Positions 26,928 through 35,030 of a stretch of 64,000 nucleotides of DNA are shown here, one piece after another. The stretch comes from SFEL01 sp963640685 (GTDB taxonomy: Bacteria > Bacillota > Clostridia > Christensenellales > CAG-138), in NCBI GenBank assembly GCA_963640685.1, contig CAVIAA010000006.1, positions 1 to 64,000 on the forward strand, read 5' to 3'. Positions within the stretch are counted from its first letter, which is position 1. Each line of letters opens with the position of its first letter. Made by a program: the position numbers and the translations under genes. The notes under the pieces were generated by a model. That model saw nothing but the letters and a program-made list of their open reading frames with translations, made no database searches and was not told where the DNA came from.

Positions 26928-27437
26928 TTACTTTCCCGCGCCGCAGCATTTTTTATACTTCTTGCCGCTGCCGCAGGGGCAGGGATCGTTTCTGCCGGGC
27001 TCCGCCGCCTTTACGAACATCTTTGAGGTGCGGAATTCATGGGTGATCTCCTTGCGGCGCTCCTCGGTGAGTATCGGCTCCCATTCCTTAAGAGTATACA
27101 GCCACTCCGCCTTGCAGTCCAGCATATTGAAATACAGCTTTTCAAAGTCTATATCCAATGCTATTTTAGAGCCGCTCTTAAGGCTGTCCAGCTTCAGCTC
27201 CTTCTTCAAGCTCGTATTTATGCCATCCAAAAAGCCGACAAAGGTGACCTCGTCCATATTGAACTGCTCCGCAAGCTCCGAGAGCTTGCCCTCGACCGTA
27301 TGGGTATAGTCGCCAAGTATTTTCTTATAGTTTTCGGTTTCCGCCGCAAAGTATTCTTTCCAGAATTTCCTCGCCACGCCGGGCTCCTGCTCCTGTACCT
27401 GATCGCATATGCCCTGCCACTCGCTGTAAAGACTCAT
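26928..27437 (-). CDS. SEC-C metal-binding motif protein
   Basis: A 169-residue protein whose C-terminus is a complete SEC-C zinc motif (GRNDPCPCGSGKKYKKCCG), the element also found at the end of SecA. The first 145 residues form an alpha-helical domain rich in acidic and aromatic residues that I cannot assign. The start has GGGAG 7 nt upstream. It lies between glmU-like and MBL genes on the same strand. A protein-binding or chaperone-like role at the Sec pathway or ribosome is possible but not shown. Confidence 0.85.
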   Translation of the reverse strand: MSLYSEWQGICDQVQEQEPGVARKFWKEYFAAETENYKKILGDYTHTVEGKLSELAEQFNMDEVTFVGFLDGINTSLKKELKLDSLKSGSKIALDIDFEKLYFNMLDCKAEWLYTLKEWEPILTEERRKEITHEFRTSKMFVKAAEPGRNDPCPCGSGKKYKKCCGAGK

Positions 27438-27513
27438 TTTATTTCTCCCATTTACACTAGTATTGTTTGTTCCTTATGTATGAAAGCACATTTTGCGGCG
27501 CCCTGTCAAGGAA

Positions 27514-28794
27514 TTATTTTCCCTTTCCTTCGTGCCGCGCCCTGAACTCCTTGACCCAACCCTCTGTGTTTTTCTGAGCCGCTCTGCCTATTGCGAGCGC
27601 TCCCTCCGGCACATTCTCGGTTATCACGCTGCCGGCGCCGGTGTATGCGCCGTCACCGACCTCGACCGGCGCAACGAGAGCCGTCTGGCAGCCGATGAAC
27701 ACGTTATTGCCAATCTTGCAGCGGTGCTTTTCAAAACCGTCGTAATTCGCAAATACCGTGCCGCAACCCATATTGACATGGCTGCCCACATCCGAATCGC
27801 CAACGTATGTAAGGTGCGCAACGGAAGTCTTTTCGCCCAAGGTCGAGTTCTTCACCTCAACGAAGTTGCCTATCTTGCAGTCCTTGCCTATGTGGGTATT
27901 AGGCCGCAGCCGCACGAAGGGGCCTACCCTTGCCCCGTCCTCCACAACGGCATCTATTGCGACCACGGCCTGCATGCTGCAGCCGTCGCCGATGACGGTA
28001 TTCTCCAGCCGGCAGCCGTTGTATATCCTGCAGCCCTCGCCTACCACCGTTTTGCCGCTCATATATACGTCCGGATATATGACGGTATCCATGCCTATTT
28101 TTACATCGGCGTCTATATATGCAGTAGTCGGGTCTATAAAGGTAACGCCGGAGCACATATGCGCGGCGTTTATATCCCGCCGCATCATATCGCTGCATAC
28201 CCAGAGATCCTCCCTGTCCAGCACCTCTATTCCTTCCCTGTACGGCGCATACACGTCTATTACCGGCATACCCATCTTGCGGAGGTAGGATATATACTCT
28301 TCTATGTTGCTGGCCTCCATCTTGAGGCACTCCCTTATAATCCTTATATTGAAGCAATACGCCGGCGACACCAGCATGCTGTCCGTGCGTTCCTCGGAGA
28401 GGCATATGAGGCGCGATGCGGATACGCCGTTTGCCGCCTCAACAAGCGCACCGACGGTATTTGCGCTGAGCAGCGGCATATCCCCGGCCACAACGAGCAC
28501 ATAGCCGTCATCAATATTGACGGCGCTCATTCCGGCTCTAAGAGCATCCACCCTGTTGCCCGGCAGGCTGAGCTGGTTCGCATAAGTGCAGTCCCGATGA
28601 AAGTACTCCCGAACGCTTTCCCCATCATACCCCAGCACAACGACCGGTCTTTCATTTATATGCTGCTGTACGCTCCGCATTACCCATTCCAGCATGGGCC
28701 TTCCGCACAGCTCGTGCATAACCTTCTGCTTTTTGGATACCATTCTCTTGCCCGGCCCGCCGGCCAAGAGGATAGCTGTAGTAGCCTTTACCAT
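27514..28794 (-). CDS. GlmU-like protein with divergent nucleotidyltransferase domain
   Basis: GlmU makes UDP-GlcNAc: the C-terminal left-handed beta helix acetylates glucosamine-1-P and the N-terminal domain adds UMP. Here the C-terminal part (about 200-426) looks intact: RLRPNTHIG, the His-containing AHLTYVGD, NYDG and the hexapeptide repeats. The N-terminal part is short and altered. The loop reads LLAGGPGKRM instead of LAAGxGTRM; the QLGTxHA motif is replaced by QLSLPGNRVDA; the GYGRI and EINTG motifs cannot be found; GDMPLLS is kept. The length of 426 is about 30 short. It may be acetyltransferase only, or use another nucleotide or sugar. AGGAAGGAG precedes the ATG. It lies 36 nt after the sirtuin gene. 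Confidence 0.85.
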   Translation of the reverse strand: MVKATTAILLAGGPGKRMVSKKQKVMHELCGRPMLEWVMRSVQQHINERPVVVLGYDGESVREYFHRDCTYANQLSLPGNRVDALRAGMSAVNIDDGYVLVVAGDMPLLSANTVGALVEAANGVSASRLICLSEERTDSMLVSPAYCFNIRIIRECLKMEASNIEEYISYLRKMGMPVIDVYAPYREGIEVLDREDLWVCSDMMRRDINAAHMCSGVTFIDPTTAYIDADVKIGMDTVIYPDVYMSGKTVVGEGCRIYNGCRLENTVIGDGCSMQAVVAIDAVVEDGARVGPFVRLRPNTHIGKDCKIGNFVEVKNSTLGEKTSVAHLTYVGDSDVGSHVNMGCGTVFANYDGFEKHRCKIGNNVFIGCQTALVAPVEVGDGAYTGAGSVITENVPEGALAIGRAAQKNTEGWVKEFRARHEGKGK

Positions 28795-28830
28795 TTTTGC
28801 TTTAAGCTCCTTCCTCTGAACAGATATTAT

Positions 28831-29565
28831 TTATTTATCGATCAAGGTTTCCGAAAGCACCTTGCCTATTGCATCGTGTATGACGAGGTTTGCCCTGCCG
28901 TCATAAGGCGTTTCGCTCTTGTTTATCAAAACGAGCTTGTCGCCGCGGTAGTAGTCAATAAGCCCTGCGGCGGGATACACGGCAAGCGATGTGCCGCCGA
29001 CTATAAGCATATCGGAGCGCATTATATGGGTGATCGCCCCGCGCAGAACGTCGCCGTCCAGCCCCTCCTCATAGAGCACCACATCCGGCTTTATCACGCC
29101 GCCGCACTCGCAGCGGGGCACCGTATCCATCCCGAGGATATCCTCCGCAGCAAAGAACCTTCCGCACTTCATGCAGTGGTTCCTGTATATGCTGCCGTGC
29201 AGCTCATATACGTTCCTGCTGCCGGCCTTTGTATGCAGACCGTCTATATTTTGTGTAACAACGGCCGTGAGCCTGCCCTGCTTTTCCAGCTCTGCAAGGA
29301 CTCTGTGCGCCGGGTTTGGCTCAATATCGGTTCGCAGCAGCGCGCTCCTGTAATACTCAAAAAAGCGCTCGGTATGCTCCATAAAAAAGCTGTGGCTGAG
29401 CAGCGTTTCCGGCCGCTCGCCAAAGCGGCGTATCGCATCGTATATGCCGTTTTCGCTGCGAAAATCCGGTATGCCGGATTCCGTGCTCACCCCGGCGCCG
29501 CCAAAGAAAACAACGCGACCCGCTGAGCTGAGCATTTCTCTTAGTTTTACGACAGCATCCTGCAT
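28831..29565 (-). CDS. cobB: NAD-dependent protein deacylase (Sir2 family)
   Basis: Sirtuin that removes acyl groups from lysines using NAD. In 244 residues it shows GGAGVSTESGIPDFRS (NAD site), TQNIDGLH, the catalytic His in ELHGS, and the two zinc Cys pairs CMKC and CEC near 121-145, then GTSLAVYPAAG. I chose ATG 29565, which has GGAGG 8 nt upstream; an upstream ATG at 29586 adds seven residues with no ribosome binding site. It sits between bofA and the glmU-like gene. The gene symbol is by family, and several Firmicutes sirtuin names exist. Confidence 0.92.
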   Translation of the reverse strand: MQDAVVKLREMLSSAGRVVFFGGAGVSTESGIPDFRSENGIYDAIRRFGERPETLLSHSFFMEHTERFFEYYRSALLRTDIEPNPAHRVLAELEKQGRLTAVVTQNIDGLHTKAGSRNVYELHGSIYRNHCMKCGRFFAAEDILGMDTVPRCECGGVIKPDVVLYEEGLDGDVLRGAITHIMRSDMLIVGGTSLAVYPAAGLIDYYRGDKLVLINKSETPYDGRANLVIHDAIGKVLSETLIDK

Positions 29566-29584
29566 TTTTTGCACCTCCGAGCGC

Positions 29585-29619
29585 AAAAGGCTGCCCCCCG
29601 TTAAACACCGGAGGACAGC
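29585..29619 (-). terminator. Terminator after bofA
   Basis: Minus-strand hairpin with 11-bp arms containing two G-U pairs, followed by TTTT at 29588-29585. It lies 5 nt past the bofA stop. Confidence 0.55.
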
Positions 29620-29623
29620 AAAG

Positions 29624-29899
29624 CTACATCATGAACCAGAGCGCTATGAGCACAACGCCCGGCACGCCAAGCACACCCACGATAAGCGAGGTCAGGGCGG
29701 TTATCGGCAGGGTAAAGCCCACCATACTGCCTACCACGTTCACAAGCAGCAGCACCACGGCGCCCATAACGGCGTTCACCACCAGCTTGAAGAGTATCTT
29801 CAGCGGCCAGGCGAATATTTTGCATATCAGCCACAGCACGAGTATACCCAACCCAAACATGACAAGCATTCCCAGCATTTTTAAACTAGCACTCCCCAT
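29624..29899 (-). CDS. bofA: BofA-family pro-sigmaK processing inhibitor
   Basis: In Bacillus BofA inhibits SpoIVFB in the forespore membrane until the SpoIVB signal arrives. This 91-residue protein is almost entirely hydrophobic, with about three transmembrane helices, and has the family stretch PLKILFKLVVNAVMGAVVLLLVN followed by an NVVG..VGFTLPI motif and GVPGVVLIALW at the end. ATG 29899 has GGAG 7 nt upstream. It overlaps the DUF2508 gene by 14 nt; the yaaL-bofA pairing is conserved in Bacillus. The gene implies a spore-forming ancestry. Confidence 0.9.
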   Translation of the reverse strand: MGSASLKMLGMLVMFGLGILVLWLICKIFAWPLKILFKLVVNAVMGAVVLLLVNVVGSMVGFTLPITALTSLIVGVLGVPGVVLIALWFMM

Positions 29900-30104
29900 A
29901 TTCCCGCTCCGCAGCGTATCGCTTCAGGAGCAGCATATATTTTCTTCTTGCAGCCTCGGCTTCGTAGGCTGCGTAATCCACAAGGTCGGCATCGGACACG
30001 CTTTTATAGTACCTTTCGGCCTCCTGCCATTGCTCCATGGCACGGCGTATATCCGTTTCCCTTTCTATCCCGTTCTTGCCCCCGGCGCGCCGGAACAGAC
30101 CCAT
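29886..30104 (-). CDS. YaaL-like DUF2508 family protein
   Basis: A 72-residue soluble helical protein with the DUF2508 pattern: a short basic start (MGLFRRAGGK), then a helix rich in Glu, Ala and aromatic residues (AMEQWQEAERYYKSV, VDYAAYEAEAARRKYMLLL). ATG 30104 has GGAGG 8 nt upstream; a longer frame from 30152 has none. Its neighbour bofA overlaps, matching the conserved recR-yaaL-bofA group of Bacillus. Function unknown. Confidence 0.82.
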   Translation of the reverse strand: MGLFRRAGGKNGIERETDIRRAMEQWQEAERYYKSVSDADLVDYAAYEAEAARRKYMLLLKRYAAEREYGEC

Positions 30105-30164
30105 CGCGTTCACCTCCGTATAAATACTGTCTTCATACGGAAGAGTATGCACGGTTTTGCCGGT

Positions 30165-30698
30165 TTATATAAGCCCCGTCCTTTGCATTATCCTCATAAT
30201 GTAGTACACAAGGAAGGTATACAGGGGTATCATAACGGCCTGATTTACTATTCTCGCATAAACTATCTGCCAGGGCGAACCGTACAGCCAGACCAAAAGC
30301 ATGGTGTTGAGCAGCACGCTGCACACCGTTTGCCCGGTAAACACCGCGGCGAATATCCGCTTGAGCGTTGGCCTCTGTCCATTCATAAAGAACAGGCCTG
30401 GTACCACCCCAAACAGCACCCCTATGACCGTGAACCAGGGCATATACGACCCCTTTGGGAACACCAGCGCCTGGATAAGGTCGGTAAGCCCGCCGACTAT
30501 CCCTCCGTACAGCGGCCCATACAGCACCGCCGCAGCTATAACGGGCAGCACGCCGAGACCTATCTTCAGCGTATAGCTCCCGAGCGGCATCGCGGGGACG
30601 CTCAGCAGCCCGCCGAGCACCGTTCCCAGCGCCGTGAGCATTGCACAAATTACCACCCTTCGGGTGCTCTTGTCGGTTCTGATGTCGTTGCTTTCCAT
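30165..30698 (-). CDS. folT: Folate-family ECF transporter S component
   Basis: Membrane substrate-binding subunit of an energy-coupling-factor transporter, predicted to bind folate. The 177-residue protein has about five or six transmembrane helices and typical ECF-S features (VVICAMLTALGTVLGG near the N-terminus, and a PxxFG-like LLYGPLYGGIVGGLTDL). A THF riboswitch in the leader supports folate as the substrate. No EcfA or EcfT genes are nearby, so it would share a general ECF module encoded elsewhere. GGAGG lies 9 nt upstream of the ATG and is inside a predicted sequestering hairpin. Confidence 0.9.
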   Translation of the reverse strand: MESNDIRTDKSTRRVVICAMLTALGTVLGGLLSVPAMPLGSYTLKIGLGVLPVIAAAVLYGPLYGGIVGGLTDLIQALVFPKGSYMPWFTVIGVLFGVVPGLFFMNGQRPTLKRIFAAVFTGQTVCSVLLNTMLLVWLYGSPWQIVYARIVNQAVMIPLYTFLVYYIMRIMQRTGLI

Positions 30699-30705
30699 TC
30701 AAACA

Positions 30706-30742
30706 CGCCTCCTTTAATTAGTTTTACCACATAGAGGAGGCG
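30706..30742 (-). promoter_or_regulatory. Shine-Dalgarno-sequestering hairpin of folT
   Basis: Minus-strand CGCCTCCT (30742-30735) pairs perfectly with AGGAGGCG (30713-30706), which includes the folT ribosome binding site. An upstream AGGAG (30751-30747) could compete for the same CTCCT, giving an on/off switch. Confidence 0.7.
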
Positions 30743-30757
30743 GTTCTCCTTTATGCA

Positions 30758-30884
30758 GCAGCGGGATGCGGAGGCCGCACCGCAAGCCTTTCGGCTTTTC
30801 GTCCCCGAGGCAACTCCCCGTCCTCGGAGCACTCAGCCGGAGGAAAATAGCTTCCTCCGTGCAACGCGCGGCATCCTACTCTGC
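30758..30884 (-). ncRNA. Tetrahydrofolate riboswitch (THF class)
   Basis: The minus-strand RNA begins GCAGAGTAGGATGCCGCGCGTT and ends TCCGCATCCCGCTGC, and contains the conserved GGGGACGAAAAGCCGAAAGGC and GCGGTGCGG elements of the THF riboswitch. Outer P1 and P2 stems pair as expected. An extra 7-bp hairpin GGAGGAA/TTCCTCC (30858-30839) is inserted in the GCGTT junction arm. It precedes folT, a known THF riboswitch target. Confidence 0.9.
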
Positions 30885-31065
30885 GCCTTTAACTATTCTA
30901 TTGTCGTATAAGCCATTACGGGCTATATTATTTTACACCCGCAGAGCGCCGATGTCCACATTTCTGCTGATTATATCTCCGGTAATTTATTTTGCCGCAC
31001 TGCATAGTTTATATTTTGTTTATAATTGTCCTTTGAAAGCTGTTTCATTTGGCAGCAGAATTTGG

Positions 31066-31071
31066 TATAAT
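31066..31071 (+). promoter_or_regulatory. -10 element of the zinc-ribbon/SH3 gene
   Basis: TATAAT preceded by TGG (extended -10), 85 nt before the ATG. No good -35 is seen. The transcript leader that follows can form a long stem AAGGCTG/CAGCCTT (31091-31139) just before the ribosome binding site. Confidence 0.5.
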
Positions 31072-31156
31072 TACTCTCAAGTAAGTATATAAGGCTGACG
31101 GTGCATTGGCACAAAGCCCCGCCCCGAGGCCACAGCCTTTTAGGAGGATTTTATTT

Positions 31157-32971
31157 ATGATATGTAAGGTATGCGGCACACAAAACGATGACAGCCTCGA
31201 ATACTGCCAGAAGTGCAATGCACCGCTGCATGATTCGCCCACGCGCAGCTTCGTTCGCCCGCCGGTATGGTCAAAGCCCGATTTTAACGCAAACACCATA
31301 TCCGAAAGTGATATACCCGCCGATTTTCTCAGCGGCAGCGCCGAAGCGACTGCTTCCGCAGCCCCGGCGCAGCAGGAGCAAGCGCGCTACAACGCACCTG
31401 CGGCCGGGTCGGTTTGCCCAAAGTGCGGCGCAAGGCTCAGCGAGGGTCAGCGTTTCTGCAACATATGCGGCACAAGAACGGACAGCGCAGCAGCTGCACC
31501 GACCGCAGCGCAGGCAACGTCGGCAGCGGCCTCAGCCTGGTCCGGCGGATACTCCGCCGCTCAGACGGGGCAGCGCAGCGGCATAAAGTATGCCGACCCG
31601 ATAGACGACAATATGTTCTCATATGACTATACCAACGCTGAGGACAGGCGCAGCAGCAAGAGCGCCACAAGGAGCAGCAACGGCAGAACTAAGAGCAGCA
31701 AGGCAGCAGGGCAGCGCCAGGCCTCCCGCAGCTCGTCACGCTCCTCCGCCTCTTCCTCTCGTGCCTCAGCCCCGCGCAAAAGCACGACTGCCCGCCGCAA
31801 AAAGAGCAGCATCAACATTAAGCTGCTCGGCATGATACTTGGCGGCATAATCATCGTTGGCCTCATCGTGTTCGGCGTAGTCAAGCTGGTAAGCGGCGGC
31901 ATAGGCTCCGGCAAATCCGCCATAACCGGCGAAGCCAAGATCGAAGAGACCACGACTGCTTCCGGCGACAAGGCTTATAACATAACGGTTTACGCAAAGA
32001 AGAACAGCACCGTCAAGTTTGAGGGCGGTTCAATAGTAAAGGAAGAGCCGGTCACCGGCAAGTCCGTCACGTTCGGCATACCCGAGCAGCTTTGGGTGCC
32101 CAGCGAGCCTGTGGATCCCGATGAGCTGACTGCGGACGGCCAGCTTGCCGTTACCCCCAACATAACCGTCATAAACAAAAAGGGCGAGAGCGAACAGGTC
32201 ACGTTTGCCGAGCCGATACTCATAAGCATACCCACCATTGAAATGACGGTCACCAGCCCGAATACCGAAGTTTTCTCGGTTACCAGCCCGATAGTTGAGA
32301 TCGCCGGCATGATACAGGACACCACGGCGAGCGTGTTTGTAAACGACGAGGCCGTCCCCGTGCTTGAGACCGGTGCCTTCCAGTATACCTACACCATAAA
32401 CGAGGCGGGCACTACTACGCTCAACGTTGAGGCGCGCAAGAACGGCTACGTTATCAACCGCAAGACCTTCACCATTGACTACGCGGCGGCAGGCGGCACG
32501 ACGGGTACAGCTACCGGCACAACAGGCACTGCGAGCAGCGGGGCTTCAACACCTGCAAACGCCAGCAGTGCAAAGTCCATCTACTACGCCACAACGGACG
32601 GCGTAAACGTGCGTGCGAACGCCTCCAGTACCTCTGACGTCATAGGTCAACTCGGCGGCGGCGACAAGGTATACGTAATCAGCGCGGACAGCAACGATTG
32701 GTACACTATCGCCTATAACAACACCACCGGGTATGTATCCGGCAAGTACATTAAGAAGGTAAGCGATGTCTCATCCTATACCACGACCAACGCCACCGTG
32801 AATACCGATGGTCTCAATGCTCGCCTTTCCCCGAGCAAGGACGGCACCGCGCTCATGCAGCTTCCCAACGGCACTCAGGTCAGCTTTGTAAAGGACATGG
32901 GCAGCGGCTGGAGCATGATAGAGTACAACGGCAAGATACTCTTTGTATCCGAGCAGTACCTCACAAAATAA
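31157..32971 (+). CDS. Double zinc-ribbon membrane protein with C-terminal SH3 domains
   Basis: A 604-residue protein I do not recognise as a named gene. Two zinc ribbons lie at the N-terminus: Cys3/6/17/20 and Cys87/90/101/104. Then comes a low-complexity Ser/Ala/Arg linker (about 110-218), one transmembrane helix (about 221-245), a beta-rich region of about 200 residues with an Ig-like part, a Thr/Gly/Ser linker, and two bacterial SH3 repeats (about 475-535 and 545-604, VNVRANASSTSDVIGQL, then GLNARLSPSKDGT). The likely topology is ribbons in the cytosol and SH3 outside, where SH3 could bind peptidoglycan. ATG 31157 has AGGAGG 9 nt upstream; a longer frame from 31106 has no site. It is monocistronic. 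Confidence 0.85.
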   Translation: MICKVCGTQNDDSLEYCQKCNAPLHDSPTRSFVRPPVWSKPDFNANTISESDIPADFLSGSAEATASAAPAQQEQARYNAPAAGSVCPKCGARLSEGQRFCNICGTRTDSAAAAPTAAQATSAAASAWSGGYSAAQTGQRSGIKYADPIDDNMFSYDYTNAEDRRSSKSATRSSNGRTKSSKAAGQRQASRSSSRSSASSSRASAPRKSTTARRKKSSINIKLLGMILGGIIIVGLIVFGVVKLVSGGIGSGKSAITGEAKIEETTTASGDKAYNITVYAKKNSTVKFEGGSIVKEEPVTGKSVTFGIPEQLWVPSEPVDPDELTADGQLAVTPNITVINKKGESEQVTFAEPILISIPTIEMTVTSPNTEVFSVTSPIVEIAGMIQDTTASVFVNDEAVPVLETGAFQYTYTINEAGTTTLNVEARKNGYVINRKTFTIDYAAAGGTTGTATGTTGTASSGASTPANASSAKSIYYATTDGVNVRANASSTSDVIGQLGGGDKVYVISADSNDWYTIAYNNTTGYVSGKYIKKVSDVSSYTTTNATVNTDGLNARLSPSKDGTALMQLPNGTQVSFVKDMGSGWSMIEYNGKILFVSEQYLTK

Positions 32972-32987
32972 AACCAACACAACAGCA

Positions 32988-33018
32988 CAGGGGCGGCGAA
33001 AGCGCCGCCCCTGTTTTT
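32988..33018 (+). terminator. Terminator after the zinc-ribbon/SH3 gene
   Basis: Perfect 11-bp stem CAGGGGCGGCG/CGCCGCCCCTG with loop AAAG, followed by TTTTT, 17 nt past the stop codon. Confidence 0.9.
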
Positions 33019-33049
33019 ACCCGAAAGCAAAGGAGCGTACACTGCAAAG

Positions 33050-33319
33050 ATGAAGCTATGGGGAACGATTCGCAAGGGCAGCAGAATAATGCGGGAGCAT
33101 ACTGTGGAATACGAGGGGATATCCCGCGGCGAAGCGGACTGGTTTGAGCTGATAGGTCCGCTCTGCCACGAGCTGGATCTTTCCCGCCCGGTAATGCTGA
33201 AAAAGCACATACAGGAATTTAACGAATTTTCCCGCGCCGTGTTCCGGCCGGATGACTTTATGGAAAGCGTTAATTTTGACAGGTTTGAGGTGGAGGTGTT
33301 TTACCCGAAGAAAAAATAA
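33050..33319 (+). CDS. Conserved small hypothetical protein
   Basis: An 89-residue soluble protein starting MKLWGTIRKGSRI, with aromatic and charged residues typical of a folded domain (ADWFELIGPLCHELDLSRPV) and a terminal FYPKKK. I recognise the type as a conserved clostridial small protein but know no function. AAAGGAG is 13 nt upstream of the ATG, a long spacing; no in-frame alternative start exists closer. No Cys pairs, signal or transmembrane helix. Confidence 0.65.
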   Translation: MKLWGTIRKGSRIMREHTVEYEGISRGEADWFELIGPLCHELDLSRPVMLKKHIQEFNEFSRAVFRPDDFMESVNFDRFEVEVFYPKKK

Positions 33320-33405
33320 ATGCCATAATTTGCCCGGTATCTCTTTCGCTCCGCTGCGGGCAGAATAAGCCCATCAAGGCAAAGGAGCTTTAAGGAGATA
33401 TCATT

Positions 33406-33615
33406 ATGGATACACTATCGCTTATTCTCGTAATAATCGGCGCGCTCAACTGGGGGCTTATTGGGCTGTTTCAGTTTGACCTCGTTGCAAGCCTGTTCGG
33501 AGGCATGAGCGCGACATTCGCCCGCATCGTTTATACCCTCGTCGGCCTTGCGGGAATATGGGGCATATCACTGCTCTTCCGCCGCGGCGGAGCAAGGCAC
33601 GGCGACGCCTCATAA
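33406..33615 (+). CDS. DUF378 domain membrane protein
   Basis: A 69-residue protein with two transmembrane helices and the DUF378 signature NWGLIGLFQFDLVASLFG, then RIVYTLVGLAGIWGI. AAGGAGAT precedes the ATG. The tail is basic. It ends shortly before a terminator shared with the MATE gene. Function unknown. Confidence 0.88.
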   Translation: MDTLSLILVIIGALNWGLIGLFQFDLVASLFGGMSATFARIVYTLVGLAGIWGISLLFRRGGARHGDAS

Positions 33616-33634
33616 CGCACAACGTGAGCATATT

Positions 33635-33665
33635 AAAAAGGCACCCGATACGGATGCCTTTTTTT
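33635..33665. terminator. Bidirectional terminator between DUF378 and MATE genes
   Basis: AAAAAGGCA-c-CCG-ATA-CGG-a-TGCCTTTTT forms a strong stem with A tracts on one side and T tracts on the other, so it works in both directions between convergent genes. Confidence 0.85.
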
Positions 33666-33673
33666 GTTTAGCA

Positions 33674-35020
33674 TCATACCTTGTCTTTTATGCCGCAGCG
33701 GATATAATACCACACGCACAGCAGCAGAGTAAACACAGCGGCCCATGCCGTAGACATGCCGATTTGAAACAGGCTCGGCTCAGGCTGCATGCTGGCGAAC
33801 CACGCATAGGGTATCTTCACAAGGAAGATAGACAACAGCCCCTGCACCATAACGAATGTCGTCCGCTCCACGCCGTTGAAGTAGCCGGTAAAGCAATAGG
33901 CGATCGATAGAATAAAGCACTCGATGCTGGTCGCCTTGAGGAACTCCGCCGAAGCATTCAGCACCGCCGTTTCGCCGCCCTTTATAAAAAGCGCAGAAAG
34001 TGCTGCTCCGTGGAAAAAGGATAAATAAGCCAGAATACCGCCCAGAACAGCTGCAGTTAGCATACCCAGCCACATGGATCTTTTAGCACGCCCAAGCTGC
34101 CCCGCGCCGTCATTCTGCGCAACAAAGGCAGAAATGGACTGCATATAAGAATTGGGGATCAGCAGTATAAACATGACCAACTTTTCGGCAATGCCGACTC
34201 CGGCCGAAGCCACTTCTCCGAGCGCATTTACAAAGCCAAGCAAAACGAGATAGGAAACCTCGCTGCACATGCTTTGCAGGGCTATAGGCGTTCCTACCCT
34301 TAATATGCTGCCGGAGGCCTCCCTGTCAAAGCACAGATGCTCCTTCTCCGCAGCAAATGGCAGTCCCTTTTTCCGGATCAGCACCAGCGAGAGGACCACG
34401 CTTACGGCCTGAGCCGCCACGGTTGCAATTGCCGCCCCCGCCGCGCCCAGAGGGATGAGCTTCGTCAATGTAATGTCGCCGATTATATTCGTAACGCAGG
34501 CGATCATAACAAAATATAGCGGCGATCTCGCATCGCCCAAGCCGCGGAAAACGGCGCTGATGAGGTTATATGCTACGATAAACAGGCTGCCCGCTCCGCA
34601 TATGCGGATATAGGCGACCGTTTTTGAGAACGCCTCAGCCGGTGCATTGGTAACGCGGGCGATCCACGGCGCGGCCAGCACGGTTGCAGCGGTCAAAGCA
34701 ATGCCGAGGATCCCGAACACCCAAACGCTGCTGCCGATGGTCTTTGCCGCGCCGTCGTGATCCTTTCGCCCTACATATATACCGAGCAGCACCGTAGAAC
34801 CCATCGAAAGTCCAGTCACAAGGCCGGTAATTATCTGCATGGCCTGCGAGCCGGTAGCTACTGCGGATACATCCGCCGTTGTGCCGAACTTGCCGACCGC
34901 CCAAAGGTCTACCGCGCCATACAGTGCCTGCAGCACCAGCGCCAGCAGCACCGGAATTGAAAACTTTAAAAGAGCCGGCAATATCGGGCCGGTCAAAAAG
35001 TCGTTTTTTACTTGCTTCAT
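33674..35020 (-). CDS. MATE-family efflux transporter
   Basis: Twelve-helix multidrug and toxin extrusion transporter of 448 residues. The paired MATE halves are visible: N-terminal LTGPILPALLKFSIPVLLALVLQ and VDLWAVGKFG, then a mirrored second half from about GSILRVGTPIALQSM. The VFRGLGDARSP loop is family-typical. It lies 10 nt downstream of a MarR-type gene and ends at a bidirectional terminator, so the two form an operon and the regulator probably controls drug export. Substrates cannot be read from sequence. Confidence 0.94.
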   Translation of the reverse strand: MKQVKNDFLTGPILPALLKFSIPVLLALVLQALYGAVDLWAVGKFGTTADVSAVATGSQAMQIITGLVTGLSMGSTVLLGIYVGRKDHDGAAKTIGSSVWVFGILGIALTAATVLAAPWIARVTNAPAEAFSKTVAYIRICGAGSLFIVAYNLISAVFRGLGDARSPLYFVMIACVTNIIGDITLTKLIPLGAAGAAIATVAAQAVSVVLSLVLIRKKGLPFAAEKEHLCFDREASGSILRVGTPIALQSMCSEVSYLVLLGFVNALGEVASAGVGIAEKLVMFILLIPNSYMQSISAFVAQNDGAGQLGRAKRSMWLGMLTAAVLGGILAYLSFFHGAALSALFIKGGETAVLNASAEFLKATSIECFILSIAYCFTGYFNGVERTTFVMVQGLLSIFLVKIPYAWFASMQPEPSLFQIGMSTAWAAVFTLLLCVWYYIRCGIKDKV

Positions 35021-35030
35021 ACAGGTATTC

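Noticed and set aside
27493..29526. 677-codon open frame opposite the GlmU-like and sirtuin genes
   Set aside because: It lies antisense to two supported genes and has a composition unlike real proteins here.
29631..30734. 367-codon open frame opposite bofA, DUF2508 and folT
   Set aside because: It runs opposite three supported genes and across the folT leader, and has no ribosome binding site.
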